Shown: positions 20,435 to 31,058 of the stretch, piece by piece
How the letters are laid out: the number at the start of each line of letters is the position of its first letter
Numbering within the stretch: the stretch's first letter is position 1
Source of the DNA: Molanna angustata
Taxonomy: Eukaryota; Arthropoda; Insecta; Trichoptera; Molannidae
Direction of reading: 5' to 3'
Assembly: GCA_963576475.1 (NCBI GenBank)
Contig: OY754964.1
Coordinates: 3,300,501-3,364,500, forward strand
DNA: 64,000 bases
The notes under the pieces: generated by a model
What the model was told of the DNA's origin: nothing
The model's database searches: none
What the model saw: only the letters and a program-made list of their open reading frames with translations
Program-made: the position numbers and the translations under genes

Positions 20435-22240
20435 ATTGTTTTTACTCTTCACTACCCCAAGGGGATATAGAGAGAATAATATATGAATTCTCAAGTAAAA
20501 AAGTTATTTTTACTCCTCACTAACCCAGGGGGTTTTGTGGGGAGTTATGATTTCGCAATTTTTAAGGCTATTTTTTTTTGCAGATTATCAACTAGTATCA
20601 TTCTGAGATTGTATTCTGAAAGTTTCATCACAATGTATCTGTGTGTGTGCTATGTGCAGTGTGCTTTGTGCAGTGTGTACGGCGTGTTCATTTTTACTTT
20701 ATCGATTATAGACTAAGACCCGAATGCCCAGTCCTAGGTACCTAAATACTGACTCCTAACCTCACTGGAGTATTTAGTATTCTTAAGTTAGCAATTGCGT
20801 TACAGAGACATCCCTAACTAAATACTAAATACTACGACAAACTTAAGGTCGATGGCGTAGAATTTCACATTATTGTGTATGAAGAAAAGAGATAGATAGC
20901 TTTCTATGGGCTTAGAAAGCAATGTTTTTTGCTATAACAACACAAACATATGTAACCAACTACACATCACACTGACAGCTCGATGTCACGATTTTTTTGA
21001 AATCCCACCGAATTTTCGGCATCTCGTACGGATCGCTGAATACTCTGTTTGATATTTGATTTGAGAAAATTACCAAATACATATTCAACGAAGCCGATAA
21101 AATCATCATCCACCGAAAAAATCTCGTATTTTAGTATTAAACCACTGTAAGGTTCCTCGCGATCATCCTTACTTTTTGACAATTCGCAAATGTTAGTTTA
21201 CGTCGAGGCGCATGCGCTAAGTATTTAGATATGTCTGTGCAATGCAATTCTTATGGAAAAACGTCGTAACATCCTCCAGTTAGGAAGCCACGTGATCTTC
21301 TAACATAAGTGAGTGACTGTGCAATGAAAACATGGTTAGTGTTAAGAATTTAGTATTTAGGTAGGACTCTGCATTCAGACCTAAAGTACTCATTCGATTC
21401 TATTCAAATATTGGAAATTTGTATATCTAATACTCACTTAGACCCCATTATATTTTGAAGGATATCTGAATAGTGCTTCTCATTTTTTTTAACTGTCAAA
21501 TATTTCAAAGTGACTCCAAGCTCACATCACTTTCATAAAATGGCATTAAGGAAATATCAACTTTTCATAATAAAATATTTAAATAAAAAAATAATTAAAC
21601 AAACTCATATTATAAAATTGCTGAAAATTTTCCATACAATATTTGAACACTGTATAGAATGACTTGTTAGTGAGGAGTTTAGCGTTGGCCACAACCCACT
21701 CGTTTTTATTACAGATTATCAACTAGACATTCTGAGATTGTATGTATTCTGAATGTTCCATCACAATGTATCTGTGTGTGTGCTATGTACTATTAACGGT
21801 GTATTTATTCTACTTTGTTAATAATAGGCTTAAGTAATAAAAATACATAAGTGGAAATAAACAAAGTTATATTGTTATTTTAATAATTTATTAAGTAATT
21901 GTTTTCAAATTTGTACATTTAATACTCGTTTAGACCCCATTAGATTTTAAAGGATATCGGATCAGTGCTTCTTAATTATTTTAACTGTTCAGTATTTCAA
22001 AGTGACCCAGGAAACTTAAAATTTGATATTTTTATATACAAATTTCTAAAACAGCATACCACTTTCATAAATAAATCTAATAAATTATCAAGTTTTCATA
22101 ATAAAATATTTATATCAAAAATTCTGAAAAATTTCCCCACAAAATGTTAATAGATACTTTGAGAAGTGACTTGATGTTGGTTGGCCACAACCCAATCGTT
22201 TCAGATATATCTATATAAAGTAGATAGGTCCACGTTTTTC
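20435..22240 (+). repeat. Family K MITE-like repeat, tandem copies, interrupted
   Basis: The first unit starts at a foldback-like TTTACTCCTCACTAACCC near 20510. It includes ATTATCAACTAGTATCATTC, GTATCTGTGTGTGTGCTATG and, after the interruption, TTAGACCCCATTA and CAAAGTGACTCCAAGCTCA. It ends at GTTAGTGAGGAGTTTAGCG (about 21667). A second unit follows at once to about 22240. The start and end words (CTCCTCACTA / TAGTGAGGAG) are inverted, so this is a TIR-type MITE family. The same two-unit arrangement occurs inverted at 45490-46210. No coding frame. Confidence 0.65.
20717..21381. mobile_element. Harbinger-like MITE with TAA target duplication
   Basis: Inserted in the first family K unit. Inverted ends: GACCCGAATGCCCAGTCCTA at the left; at the right, reading inward on the other strand, GGTCTGAATGCAGAGTCCTA followed by CCTAAATACT. 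TAA is duplicated at 20714-20716 and 21382-21384. The uninterrupted counterpart at about 45771-45799 (minus) reads GACTAATGTACTCATTTG, which supports the insertion site. A 3 bp TWA target is characteristic of PIF/Harbinger elements. 665 bp without a transposase-like frame, so non-autonomous. Confidence 0.7.
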
Positions 22241-22315
22241 TTATAAATCTTGACAAAAACATTGAAATTGTAATTAATAAATTTCAAACATCATCTCCTT
22301 TTCACAAGGGTAATA

Positions 22316-22349
22316 GTGGGACGCAATTTCTCAAAAAAGAAATGTTATA

Positions 22350-22394
<45 letters not shown>

Positions 22395-22640
22395 CATGGT
22401 TAGATATATTTATTTATTTATTTATTTTATTTATTTATTTTATTTATTTTTTTTATTTTAACAATTATACATTAATGATAAAAAGAATTATAAACAGTAT
22501 CTTAAAATTAAATTATTTAATATCTATTCATCCCTCAGTTGAGATCAAATCTCGTGTTCGAGGGAGGAGCACAGTCATTTTATCGGTTCATTTATTTCAA
22601 TAACATATAATATTACTAAAAATAACACGCATATATTTAA
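22316..22640. repeat. Long T homopolymer and TTTA tract
   Basis: About 43 T at 22352-22394, then (TTTA)n to about 22450. The sequence beyond (AACAATTATACATTAATG) resembles a minus-strand LINE 3' UTR, so the tract may be the poly(A)/AAAT tail of a degraded LINE on the minus strand. Confidence 0.45.
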
Positions 22641-22912
22641 ATTAATATTACGCGAACTGGTGAACAGTTTACGGATGAACCCTCACCAATGGAGCATACT
22701 CTAGTATACGCAAGCGCATACTGAGAACCGCGAACTGCATTTGCCGTTCACAGGGCCTCACTAGCAGGCATTCACCGTTCACCGTCCACCGTCACGAAAC
22801 AAAAACCACTAACCGCAAAAACTGGAATACCTATATAAATTATATTTATATTTTTTCATTTGATAATTCCTGCGTGTCTGCCATTACTAATATCACAGGT
22901 TGGGAACCGTTG
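22641..22912. other. GC-richer repeat-like stretch and hAT-like end
   Basis: Repeated words CCGTTCAC and GCGAAC occur between 22655 and 22795, suggesting an unclassified TE fragment. GGTTGGGAACCGTTG at 22898-22912 looks like the reverse complement of a hAT terminus and lies just before the next hAT-like MITE. Confidence 0.3.
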
Positions 22913-22920
22913 CTCTATAC

Positions 22921-23385
22921 CAGTGATTCCAAAAGTGGTCCAGGTGGACCCCCAGGGGTCCACTGAAGACTCGAAGGGGGTTTACGTTGGCGTGAAAAAA
23001 ATGGGGGTTCAAAAAGTGAGGGTCCACGAAAATTTTTCAGGTTTCGACTGTAACAACAAAAATACATAATAATATCTACTTAATTAAGGAAGTAAAAAAA
23101 TCCAAAATAATTGTTTGGCGATTTGAAAGCAAGCTCAAAGATTCTTATTTTCAGATTTTTTGGCTTTTATATTTTTTGAATAAATAGAACACAACCAAAT
23201 ATATATTTTTTTTGTTATTATATCCACTTCGTATAGTTGGAACTCAGCTGTGACGCAAATTTCCGTCGTTAGATTTAGTCTTCACATTTTTTGGGATAAT
23301 GGTAGAAATGTAGCAGCAAGGGGCCAACCGAAACCAGTAAATTTTTAAAGTGGTCCACGAGACAAACAAAGTTTGGGAAACTCTG
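22921..23385. mobile_element. hAT-like MITE with 8 bp target duplication
   Basis: Left end CAGTGATTCCAAAAGTGGTC; right end on the other strand CAGAGTTTCCCAAACTTTG. These are typical hAT-type termini. The flanks CTCTATAC (22913-22920) and CTCTACAC (23386-23393) match at 7 of 8 positions and fit the hAT 8 bp target pattern. The interior has a palindromic GTCCAGGTGGACC and no transposase frame. Non-autonomous. Confidence 0.7.
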
Positions 23386-23393
23386 CTCTACAC

Positions 23394-24160
23394 AAGCCAT
23401 TAACTCAACCAACACAGACATGTCAGGGATACGTATCGCATTAAATTCCCCATGCGTCCATGTTGACATCAAAAAACGGGCGAATGCGTAAAAACAAATT
23501 AACCAAAAACTCAATAAAAATATGTCACCCCTTCGATAAAACGACCCTTTCGCGATGATTGCAAACAAACATTGAGGTTATTTCAATTGATTTTCGAGAC
23601 GGGGACGGTCGCCGTGATAATTCCATCAAAAAAAAAATGCGTGTCTTGTTTGCTTTAGATTGATGGAAGAAAAATTAAATATTTTTATTTCTCCATTATG
23701 TTTGTGTATACGAAATATTTACAGTGACATTTTCGAATAATATTTTTTTTATTTTTAACCTCTTTTAACACAAAACAGTTTTCAACACCTCATCATTTTT
23801 TTTATTTGTTTAATAAAAATATATCAAGACATTTTATTTGTTTTTCATCATACGAATATATCTGCATATAAATAAAGTAGACCTCGTAAGATTGTCGTTC
23901 TGGATTAGCACATGTTTGTGCGCAGCTATTTTATTTTTTATTTAATTTTATTTATTTCACTGTGAGGCACCGGCTTAGAATGGTGATTCCATTCTTTTAA
24001 ATCATTGTTTTCGAGCGTCCCGTAAGAACCGGGAAATCGAAAATACAACAGGCACATAGTTCAGCAATGAGGTTCACCACTCATTCTGAATGTAGTGCCT
24101 TTTTTGGTGAAACGAGACTGGTGTGTGGGTATACATAGATGTGTTGTTCTCCCTTTTATG
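23394..24160. other. No gene recognised
   Basis: AT-rich. A 29 bp word at 23861-23889 (includes ATAAATAAAGTAGACCTCG) recurs inverted at 35290-35318, inside the LTR element, so it belongs to a shared repeat. No coding sequence. Confidence 0.35.
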
Positions 24161-24164
24161 CTGT

Positions 24165-24242
24165 ACACCCGCACACCTTTCGCTGGTTACCCCACATTGT
24201 GGGATATGCCGTGATGGTATGAATGAATGAATGTATGAATGA
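24165..24242 (+). mobile_element. RTE-like LINE extreme 3' end
   Basis: CGCTGGTTACCCCACATTGT and GCCGTGATGGTATGAATGAA match the 3' ends of the RTE-like copies at 2633 and 28905. Only the terminal part and the short tandem tail remain. Confidence 0.55.
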
Positions 24243-24820
24243 ATTTTATTTCAATGTAAACAAAACTCAAGGACCAAAAACTGTTTACAGCTTATTACTT
24301 AAGAGTGAAGTGCACTTTAAAAATCATAAACAAACACAATCATATATATGTATACATTATTAAATCTTAATAAAAAAGTAAAAAAAAAGTAAAAGAACAC
24401 AAAGTTGTCATTGCTTGGTAGGACTTTGAGGAAAATAGGAAAAGGAGGAGATAATGGGAAAGGAAAAAATGCACACAATTCGTACGTCAGTCCACCCTCC
24501 CAGCGAGTGAAACCCTCAACACTGTCCTGAACTTGTTAAATGAGGTAAGATTCATATCGATGTTGTTGAAAAAAGTGTTGAAGTTTCCACATGCCGTTTG
24601 GAGAATGGAACTTTGAGCATAATTCGTGGTGCACCTGGGCATTCTAAAAGTGAGAGATGTCCTAGAACTTCGGAGAGGACAATTAAGACCTATCCCATTC
24701 AAAAGATCAGGAGAGTCTACCACATTATTTAGTAATTCGTATAAAAAAGTTAAGTCAATAATTGTGCGATGATTTTCCAAGGACAACAAGCCGTGATATT
24801 TAATTGACTGTAAAGTGAAA
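24243..24820 (-). pseudogene. CR1/Jockey-group LINE ORF2 C-terminus and 3' UTR
   Basis: The minus frame 24487-24789 reads LSLENHRTIIDLTFLYELLN, NVVDSPDLLNGIGLNCPLR, then TSLTFRMPRCTTNYAQSSIL. This is the same C-terminal domain as residues 190-260 of the frame ending at 61646 (DICFLYKLLNNQIDSPYLL, FNCPAR). Upstream, SLQSIKYHG extends the match to about 24820. The 3' UTR runs to a (CATT)n edge at 24243, abutting the RTE-like tail. 5'-truncated. Confidence 0.75.
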
Positions 24821-25960
24821 GTAAAAGAGACTTTGTCTTTGCTATATTCATTCAGTGGGCTTTCTGTCGCATTGGTTTTAAATCCGCCATTGTCATTTTA
24901 CAGTAGAAAAAAAAAACTTATAATATTACATTCTTATAATATTACAATTGAAACAACAAAAAAACACAAAGCCGTGCAAGCTGAAATGTTTTTTTTTTTA
25001 ATTATAATCAAAACAAAGTATGTTTTAATATTTTTTAAAAGTTTTTTGCTCCACTCGCTGAGTCGTCAATTTTGACTTATGGGGAGTTACACCTAATGTA
25101 GAGATCTCGGCAACTTAACGGTTAACCTGCATAGCACGACGTCGAAAAATCCAGGACAAGAGTGTCTGCCATGTACGCTGTACGAAAGTTCCCTTTTGTT
25201 TTGTGGGCCAGATTTGCTTCGTTCGCATTGTTTCATCGATTGCGCCAATCTTTTTTTAGCTGTCATTTATTCGAAACAAACAATTAATGTGAAACATCGA
25301 TTTACTTTATTATCCAAGATTTTTTTACGCTTATTATTTAATTTTCTTTCAGAATCTAATCTCGGCCTAAAAACTAAGTCTTAAAACGTTCGTTCAATAT
25401 TGTCAGTAAATTTTCATTTCTTGGTGAATGTTTTTACTATTTACCTAAATTTTAGGTAGGTAATTGTTAACAGATGTCTTTAAAGTCACTTGTATTGATT
25501 TTTTGTTAATAGATAAATAACATTATACACATTATTGAAAAAATAGTCATTTTTCCTGGAAACGCCTAGAAATATAAAAAAAATAAAGGAAATAACGAAA
25601 AATATATGTCGAAATCCATAGAAATGGTTGCTTTTACGACATCTATCGGTAAACTTTCAAACACATTGTTAACAGGTGCCGATCGCCATGTCACAGTGAA
25701 CCGCCGGAGGCGGTAATTTACCGCGCAGCGGCAATGTTGGCTGAAAGTCCTGGCTTAGAAGCTGAGCGTAGCGATGTTTCTCAGCTAGCGAATAATAAAA
25801 CAAGAGAGTTGTAATAACATGGAGTAGTATTTGATTCAGTTATTAAGGGTTATGACTTAATTCTTAATTTCCTGGAAATCAAACCCAGGACGCTGACACA
25901 GAAGTCAAATGACGAATATTTAGGTGTTTATAAATGAATTGTAATCTCCTCAAATACTGT
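24821..25960. other. No gene recognised
   Basis: AT-rich with a GC patch at 25690-25790 (CCGCCGGAGGCGG, ACCGCGCAGCGGCA) like that at 4.05 kb. A SINE-like remnant (CAAACCCAGGACGCTGACAC) lies at about 25878-25897. Confidence 0.35.
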
Positions 25961-25964
25961 AGAT

Positions 25965-26285
25965 ATTAGACGAGGAGTAGAATGAAGATTAATGCTATGC
26001 GATGGTTCGGAGAATGAACGATGAAGGCCTGAAAAAGAAAGTATACAAAGCTGAAAAGAGTGGAATGAGATGTAAGGGCCGGCCGAGAAAGAGTTGGAAT
26101 GATCACATTAAATGAGATTATGGAAGGTGGTAATAAACGAAGTAAAGAATAATAAAAGAGTGTGTATGATGCGATGCATGGATGTAGATGAGGCAAAAAA
26201 TGTATGTCAAGATAGAAGAGTCTGGCATTCGGTTTTCTCTGCCTACCCCAAATAGGGAAAGAGCGTGATGGTATGTATGTTTACA
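25965..26285 (+). pseudogene. RTE-like LINE 3' end
   Basis: Encodes AMRWFGRMNDEGLKKKVYKA, GMRCKGRPRKSWNDHIK, then a stop. The 3' UTR has CATTCGGTTTTCTCTGCCTA and the terminal GCGTGATGGTATGTATG. Same family as 1950-2655 and 28141-28940; 5'-truncated. Confidence 0.75.
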
Positions 26286-26329
26286 TTTAAAAATATATAC
26301 CTAGTGTTATTGCCATAGTTCGCATTATA

Positions 26330-26560
26330 ATGGCCGCCGACCGCTGTGGCACAGTTGGTAAGCCGTTCGGTTTCTGTGCGGGCGTCCTGGGTTCGATTCA
26401 CAGCAGTGGAGAAATTTATTTAAATTAATTTCTCACGCTGATGTTTCTTCTCTGTGCTGGAAATACTGATTAGTTGGAAGAAATTGCCATACGACAATAA
26501 ACACGCCACTTCACTTGCGCAAGGTGCAAGGAAGTTTTTTTTTTACTGTATATTTACATT
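26330..26560 (+). mobile_element. tRNA-derived SINE (family 3), full-length copy
   Basis: Head CGCTGTGGCACAGTTGGTAA (A-box-like) with GGGTTCGATTCAC (B-box, about 26389). Body AATTTCTCACGCTGATGTTT, TTGGAAGAAATTGCCATACG, CACTTGCGCAAGGTGCAAGG, then a T-run. Minus-strand copies: 27775-27935, 34428-34610, 41066-41220; fragments at 11440, 13140, 26567 and 53700. Confidence 0.8.
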
Positions 26561-26566
26561 TACTCT

Positions 26567-26625
26567 GGTTGGATGGAAGAAATTGCCGTTAGGTATGAAA
26601 CTCGCGAGTGTACAAACTACAAATT
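26567..26625 (+). mobile_element. SINE (family 3) body fragment
   Basis: GGATGGAAGAAATTGCCGTT and AACTCGCGAGTG repeat part of the preceding SINE body in the same direction. Confidence 0.4.
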
Positions 26626-27299
26626 ATATCTACAAAACTTTGATATGTTAACTGTTTTGATTAAGTATTGTTTTCGTTATTTTCTTTTTTACATAAATGT
26701 TTTTACTGTGAGTTGTTTCGAATATATAAATAAAAAAAAGTTTCAAAATACAAAACCCGTCTCATTTTTAATGTAGCTTGAGTCGAAAACACCTAGGAAC
26801 AGATTATTCTTTCGCGAGGGTTAAAACAATGCTTAGTGGTACATAGTTGCAGCATAGCTTTTAGGAATTATAAATATTATATGTATTTGTTTTAAATAAC
26901 TCCCAACCTCACTTTAATGAAGCCAGAATTAACTGGCAACATCGCACTGGGAGAAACGTACAACATGATGGTAGGTAGGTATGTACTTAGTTATTTACGA
27001 AACATTAAAGCATTCGTTGACGACAAAATCCACATACAGAATTGATTAAACTGAAAAAGGGGTTTTATGTCTTTACGGGCTATTTATTACCTAGCGGCGG
27101 TATATTATGTGAAAACCGTGAAAAAAAGGTATTCCTACGATACAAGAAATGAGCAAATCTCTCATGTACCGAGAGCTGTGTGACATGAAGAAATCGCCCC
27201 GATAAAAGAGCACGAAAAAATCATGTAAAAAATGCCAAAAAAATAATTAAATGTCATTTATGGTGCAAAATTTATTTTCAAAACTACTTAATAAAATCA
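26626..27299. other. No feature recognised
   Basis: AT-rich; short frames match no family. Confidence 0.35.
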
Positions 27300-27650
27300 A
27301 ATATTTTTTTAATTTCATATATGCAAACAGTGGATTTTTTGCCGGTCGGGAGTCAAATGATATTTTTTTTTGACAAACTTTCAACATCTCAATAGAGACG
27401 AAGTTACAATACTATAGAATAACTAGGTACTCAAGGCAATACAGGGCTTACGACCTGTCATCGGTTGGTTTACTTGATCACTTTATTCGATTGCGCAACG
27501 TTCACCAATTATTGAGTTCCCTTATCAATGTAAATTTTGAAAGTTCTATATATTTGAATAATGTGTAAATAATCACCTGAAAATAAGACATGATAACTAT
27601 TGCCATCTATGAAGCGACGAAGAAACCCTTTTTGTAACGCCATCTATTGT
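27300..27650 (+). repeat. Family S repeat, copy 2, with 5' extension
   Basis: Starts with ATATTTTTTTAATTTCATAT, then CGGTCGGGAGTCAAATGAT, ATCTCAATAGAGACGAAGTT, GGGCTTACGACCTGTCATCG, TGCGCAACGTTCACCAATTA, and ends at GCCATCTATGAAGCGACGAA and GTAACGCCATCTATTG. Confidence 0.7.
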
Positions 27651-27769
27651 TTACAAATAAACCAATCTCTCAAAATAAAATATTGGATTTGAATAAATCC
27701 TTGATTTTATTTATTTCAAATCACAAATTAGCTATTTGTCCATGAAATAATAATAATAGTTATTAATAT

Positions 27770-27940
27770 TGTTAATACTTCCTTGCACCCTGCGCAAGTA
27801 GCGAGTTTAATGCCATATGACAAATTCTTCCAACTAACCAGTGTTTCCTTCCCAGAGAAGTAATATTTGCGTGAAAAATCAATTTGAAAAATTTCTCCTT
27901 TGCTGGGGACTGAACCCAGGACGCTCGCACATTTAAATAT
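27770..27940 (-). mobile_element. SINE (family 3)
   Basis: CTTCCTTGCACCCTGCGCAA, then GACAAATTCTTCCAACTAAC and GGGGACTGAACCCAGGACGC are the reverse complement of the family 3 tail, body and B-box region. Confidence 0.75.
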
Positions 27941-28140
27941 CAATTTAAAATCAAAATAGAATCATACTGAAATGAAAAATGTGTGTTAAATGTGCATAAA
28001 GTGATTACGTAAAGTAAACTAAACAATGATTAATAGATGCCTCTTTACCCTTTTTCACTGAGGATGTATTTTGCTTAGTTTAACTACGTGTTTCTTAAGA
28101 TATAAACATTATTATCCTTTTTTTTAAATAAATTACTGTG

Positions 28141-28940
28141 AACGTACGTGATTTGATGTATGCAGATGACAAAGTGGTGATTGCTGAATGTTTAATGAAT
28201 AAAATATATGAAGGATGCCTACAGAATGGACTGAGAATGAATGTGAGTAAATCTAAGATAATGATATTCGATAAACTGAAAGTAAAATTGCATGTATAAT
28301 AAAGTATAGAGTGTATAGCTAAAACAAGTTGAGGAATATTTATACTTGGGGAGTATGTTTGAACGGAATGGAAGACCCGATAAAGATATTGAAAGAAGAG
28401 TTATGGCATGTAATAGAATAAACGGAGCACTCAGACTAGTAATGTCCGATCTAAGGACCTCAAAGGAAGCCCAAATTGCAGTACACAATGCAATTGTAGT
28501 GCCTACTTTTACGTATGCTAGTGAAACATGGAAGTGGCAAAAGACGCATGAAAGTAGAATAAATGCTGTGGAAATGAGATCACAAAGAAGAGTATGTAAT
28601 AGAACGATATATGATAGAATGAAAAATGAGGAGATAAGGATAGAATGCAAGAAGTATATTATAAGTTAAATGAAAGTGAATGCCTTGAGGTAGTTTGGAC
28701 ATATTGAAAGAATGAACGATGAACGACTTACCAAAAAATATACATGGGTGTAAGAGATGGAGTTAATAGCAGGAGTTGCCCCAGAAAGGGATGGCATGAC
28801 CATTTGAATGATATTTTTAAAGAAGGAAACAAGAAGTTTAAACAATCAACGAGCCTGTAAGAGACGGTGCATGGGGCGCTCGGTTCTCTCTGCTTACCCC
28901 GTAAGGGACATGGCGTGATGGTATGTATGTATGTATCCTG
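28141..28940 (+). pseudogene. RTE-like LINE ORF2 (palm to C-terminus) and 3' end
   Basis: Begins inside the reverse-transcriptase palm with LMYADDKVVIAE (the catalytic YADD box), then NGLRMNVSKSKIMIF. After stops, 28346-28669 encodes GSMFERNGRPDKDIERRVMA, FTYASETWKWQ, ESRINAVEMRSQRRVCNRT. Next comes VNALR*FGHIERMNDERLTK and the 3' UTR ending GACATGGCGTGATGGTATG plus a (TATG)n tail. Best-preserved copy of this family here, with several stops and frameshifts. 5'-truncated. Confidence 0.8.
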
Positions 28941-29985
28941 GTTTTATCCTTCCTGAAACTAATGAGAGTGTTAACATTCGAAAATGACTGTTTCTATCTT
29001 CTCATGAGAATTCCGAAAATCTTCCCCCAAGTTGAACGACTAATAAAATATGAACGTTTAGAATGATAAAAGTATTAAAATATTTTTGCATTATTTTTCG
29101 GTCCATTTCTTCTGTTATTTTGAGGGACTATTTTTTGACGAATCATTTTTTCTAGATTTTTTCTCTTGTCTATTTTGTCTTGAGTTGTTTATAACTCGGC
29201 TGGCATCACCAAAGTGCTCACCGATGAGAACAGTATCATCGATAAAGCGAGAGGGATGTAGGACGATCGTAAACTATGTGGGCCGATTTAAGAAATTTCC
29301 GATATCCGCTATGAAATGAACGAAGCTCGCCTCTCTCTACAACTACACGACATACCCATAACTTATACATACATCGCAAGGCCTACCTTTTTCTTTTTAT
29401 GTCTCCCTGTTACTTGGAATAATATTCATGACAAACAACCCTGAAAAGTCCTGCAAAGGAAGGGGAATATCTTGTAACAATCAGAAATGTCGAACGGAAT
29501 ATTTAACAACACTAAAGAAGAGGACACATTAATTTTTATTGTGTTTTCAATGTGTACATTATCCTTATTAAACTACTAAAGTGCTGAATTTGATTATGGA
29601 AAAACGGTTTGGAAAATTAAATTTCGAAACGAAAAATTAAACCTTGAATTTATCTTCATTTCTTTCTACAAATGTACTCGTACGGACTCTTTGCATAGTA
29701 GGCAAAAAAAAACACATTTTTTGTGAATATCTGTCTCAGATAACCGTTACTTATTGACGATCCATATATTTATTTCCTGAAAATTATTATTCACATTTGA
29801 GACCCTTCTCATTATGTACATCTATTGCTAATTTATTTTCAATGTGATTTCGAGTTATGAAATATATATGGGTGCAAATTATTATAAAGACCTACTCAAG
29901 TTTTGAATCCCGTATATGCAGATTCAGTAATGTCGGAACCCATTTGATTCTATATATTGGCACTCACAGATGTTAACCTATTTAA
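28941..29985. other. No feature recognised
   Basis: AT-rich. The open frame at 29086-29319 has no recognisable homology. Confidence 0.35.
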
Positions 29986-29989
29986 AAAG

Positions 29990-30312
29990 ACTGAGAGGGG
30001 GTTTGTTATTGGGAGACTATCTTAACAAATTGCAAGACCTGACCCCTCAAATGCAAAGTAGCGGAGAAATAAGCCTGACATAACGTAAGACTTGTCCACA
30101 CACACAACCTATCCACACCGTCAGCGGGAAACAAGCTTAACGCAAAATGTAAGACTTGTCCACACATGAACACGTGAGATAGCGGGGAAATAAGCTTAAC
30201 AAGTCGCAGGACCCATCCACACACGACCTAATTACATTTCAAAGAAGGGAAACAAGTTCAACTAGGTGCAAGTCAAGTCCCCATATGACCTCCCTTCACC
30301 GTCAGCCAGCGA
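29990..30312. repeat. Diverged minisatellite, about 60 bp units
   Basis: About five units, each with a GGGAAACAAGCTTAAC-like start, a (G/T)(C/A)AAGAC core and a CCACACA...ACCT end (for example AGCGGGAAACAAGCTTAACG and GGGGAAATAAGCTTAACAAG). The minus-strand open frame 30006-30224 merely reflects the repeat, with GQVL-type peptides recurring. Confidence 0.65.
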
Positions 30313-30771
30313 TAGAGACGAAGAGACTCATGGAAATTTAACCTCAGGGTCATAACCTAATCATGAATATGTATGAAGACAAATGAAATTAAATAAATTA
30401 AATTAGATCAGATAAAATACAATATGAATATGAGAGATTTGATGTACTGTATTGGGAAAATAGAGAGACAACGCACATTGAGATATTTACATTTTATTGC
30501 ATAAATAAAAGCATAATTCAATGATTCTAAAAATGCTCAAAATTTGTTTGTATAATAGTTACTATTTCCTATAAGAGAAAAATGAAATTGAATGCAAAAA
30601 ATGAACTTTAAATATTTGATGTAAAAAAAAAATTGTTAAAGATCGAAATTTTCACCCATCATGAAGCGACATCACAATCAAAACCGAAAAAATCCCTTTC
30701 ATATCACAATCAAAATCATGATTCCAAATTATACGAGGTTCAAACACAATGAATTCACAATCATATGGTTA
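30313..30771. other. No feature recognised
   Basis: AT-rich flank upstream of the LTR element. Confidence 0.35.
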
Positions 30772-30776
30772 CAGAC

Positions 30777-30944
30777 TGTAGGATCTCACTGGCTCACCAC
30801 TGCTCTAAGTAGCTCATACCGAGGCACACGTACTCACCGGCCGACGTCACCTGTGCGACTGGCCGATAGACAAACCTTCATATCGCTACTTATGCACATG
30901 AGACAGCGTTACATATCTATTGTATAGATACTACAAACACTACA
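30777..30944 (-). repeat. 3' LTR
   Basis: 168 bp, starting TGTAGGATCTCACTGG and ending AAACACTACA on the plus strand. Identical to 36076-36243. Contains CCGGCCGACGTCACCTGTG, GC-richer than its surroundings. Confidence 0.9.
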
Positions 30945-31058
30945 TCCCTTCCTTATTTACATTTTTATAAGAGTTATAAAATAAAGATTTCAGTTTACAT
31001 CTGGCATCTGCTATCAACGCATTAATCAATACCAGTTTAATATCAATCTTTAATAAAC

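Noticed and set aside
22316..22603. 95-codon frame with poly-Phe
   Set aside because: Product of the long T homopolymer.
28219..28650. 143-codon minus-strand frame
   Set aside because: Antisense shadow of the RTE-like ORF on the plus strand.
30006..30224. Repeat-containing protein on the minus strand
   Set aside because: The peptide periodicity simply mirrors the minisatellite; no start context or homology.
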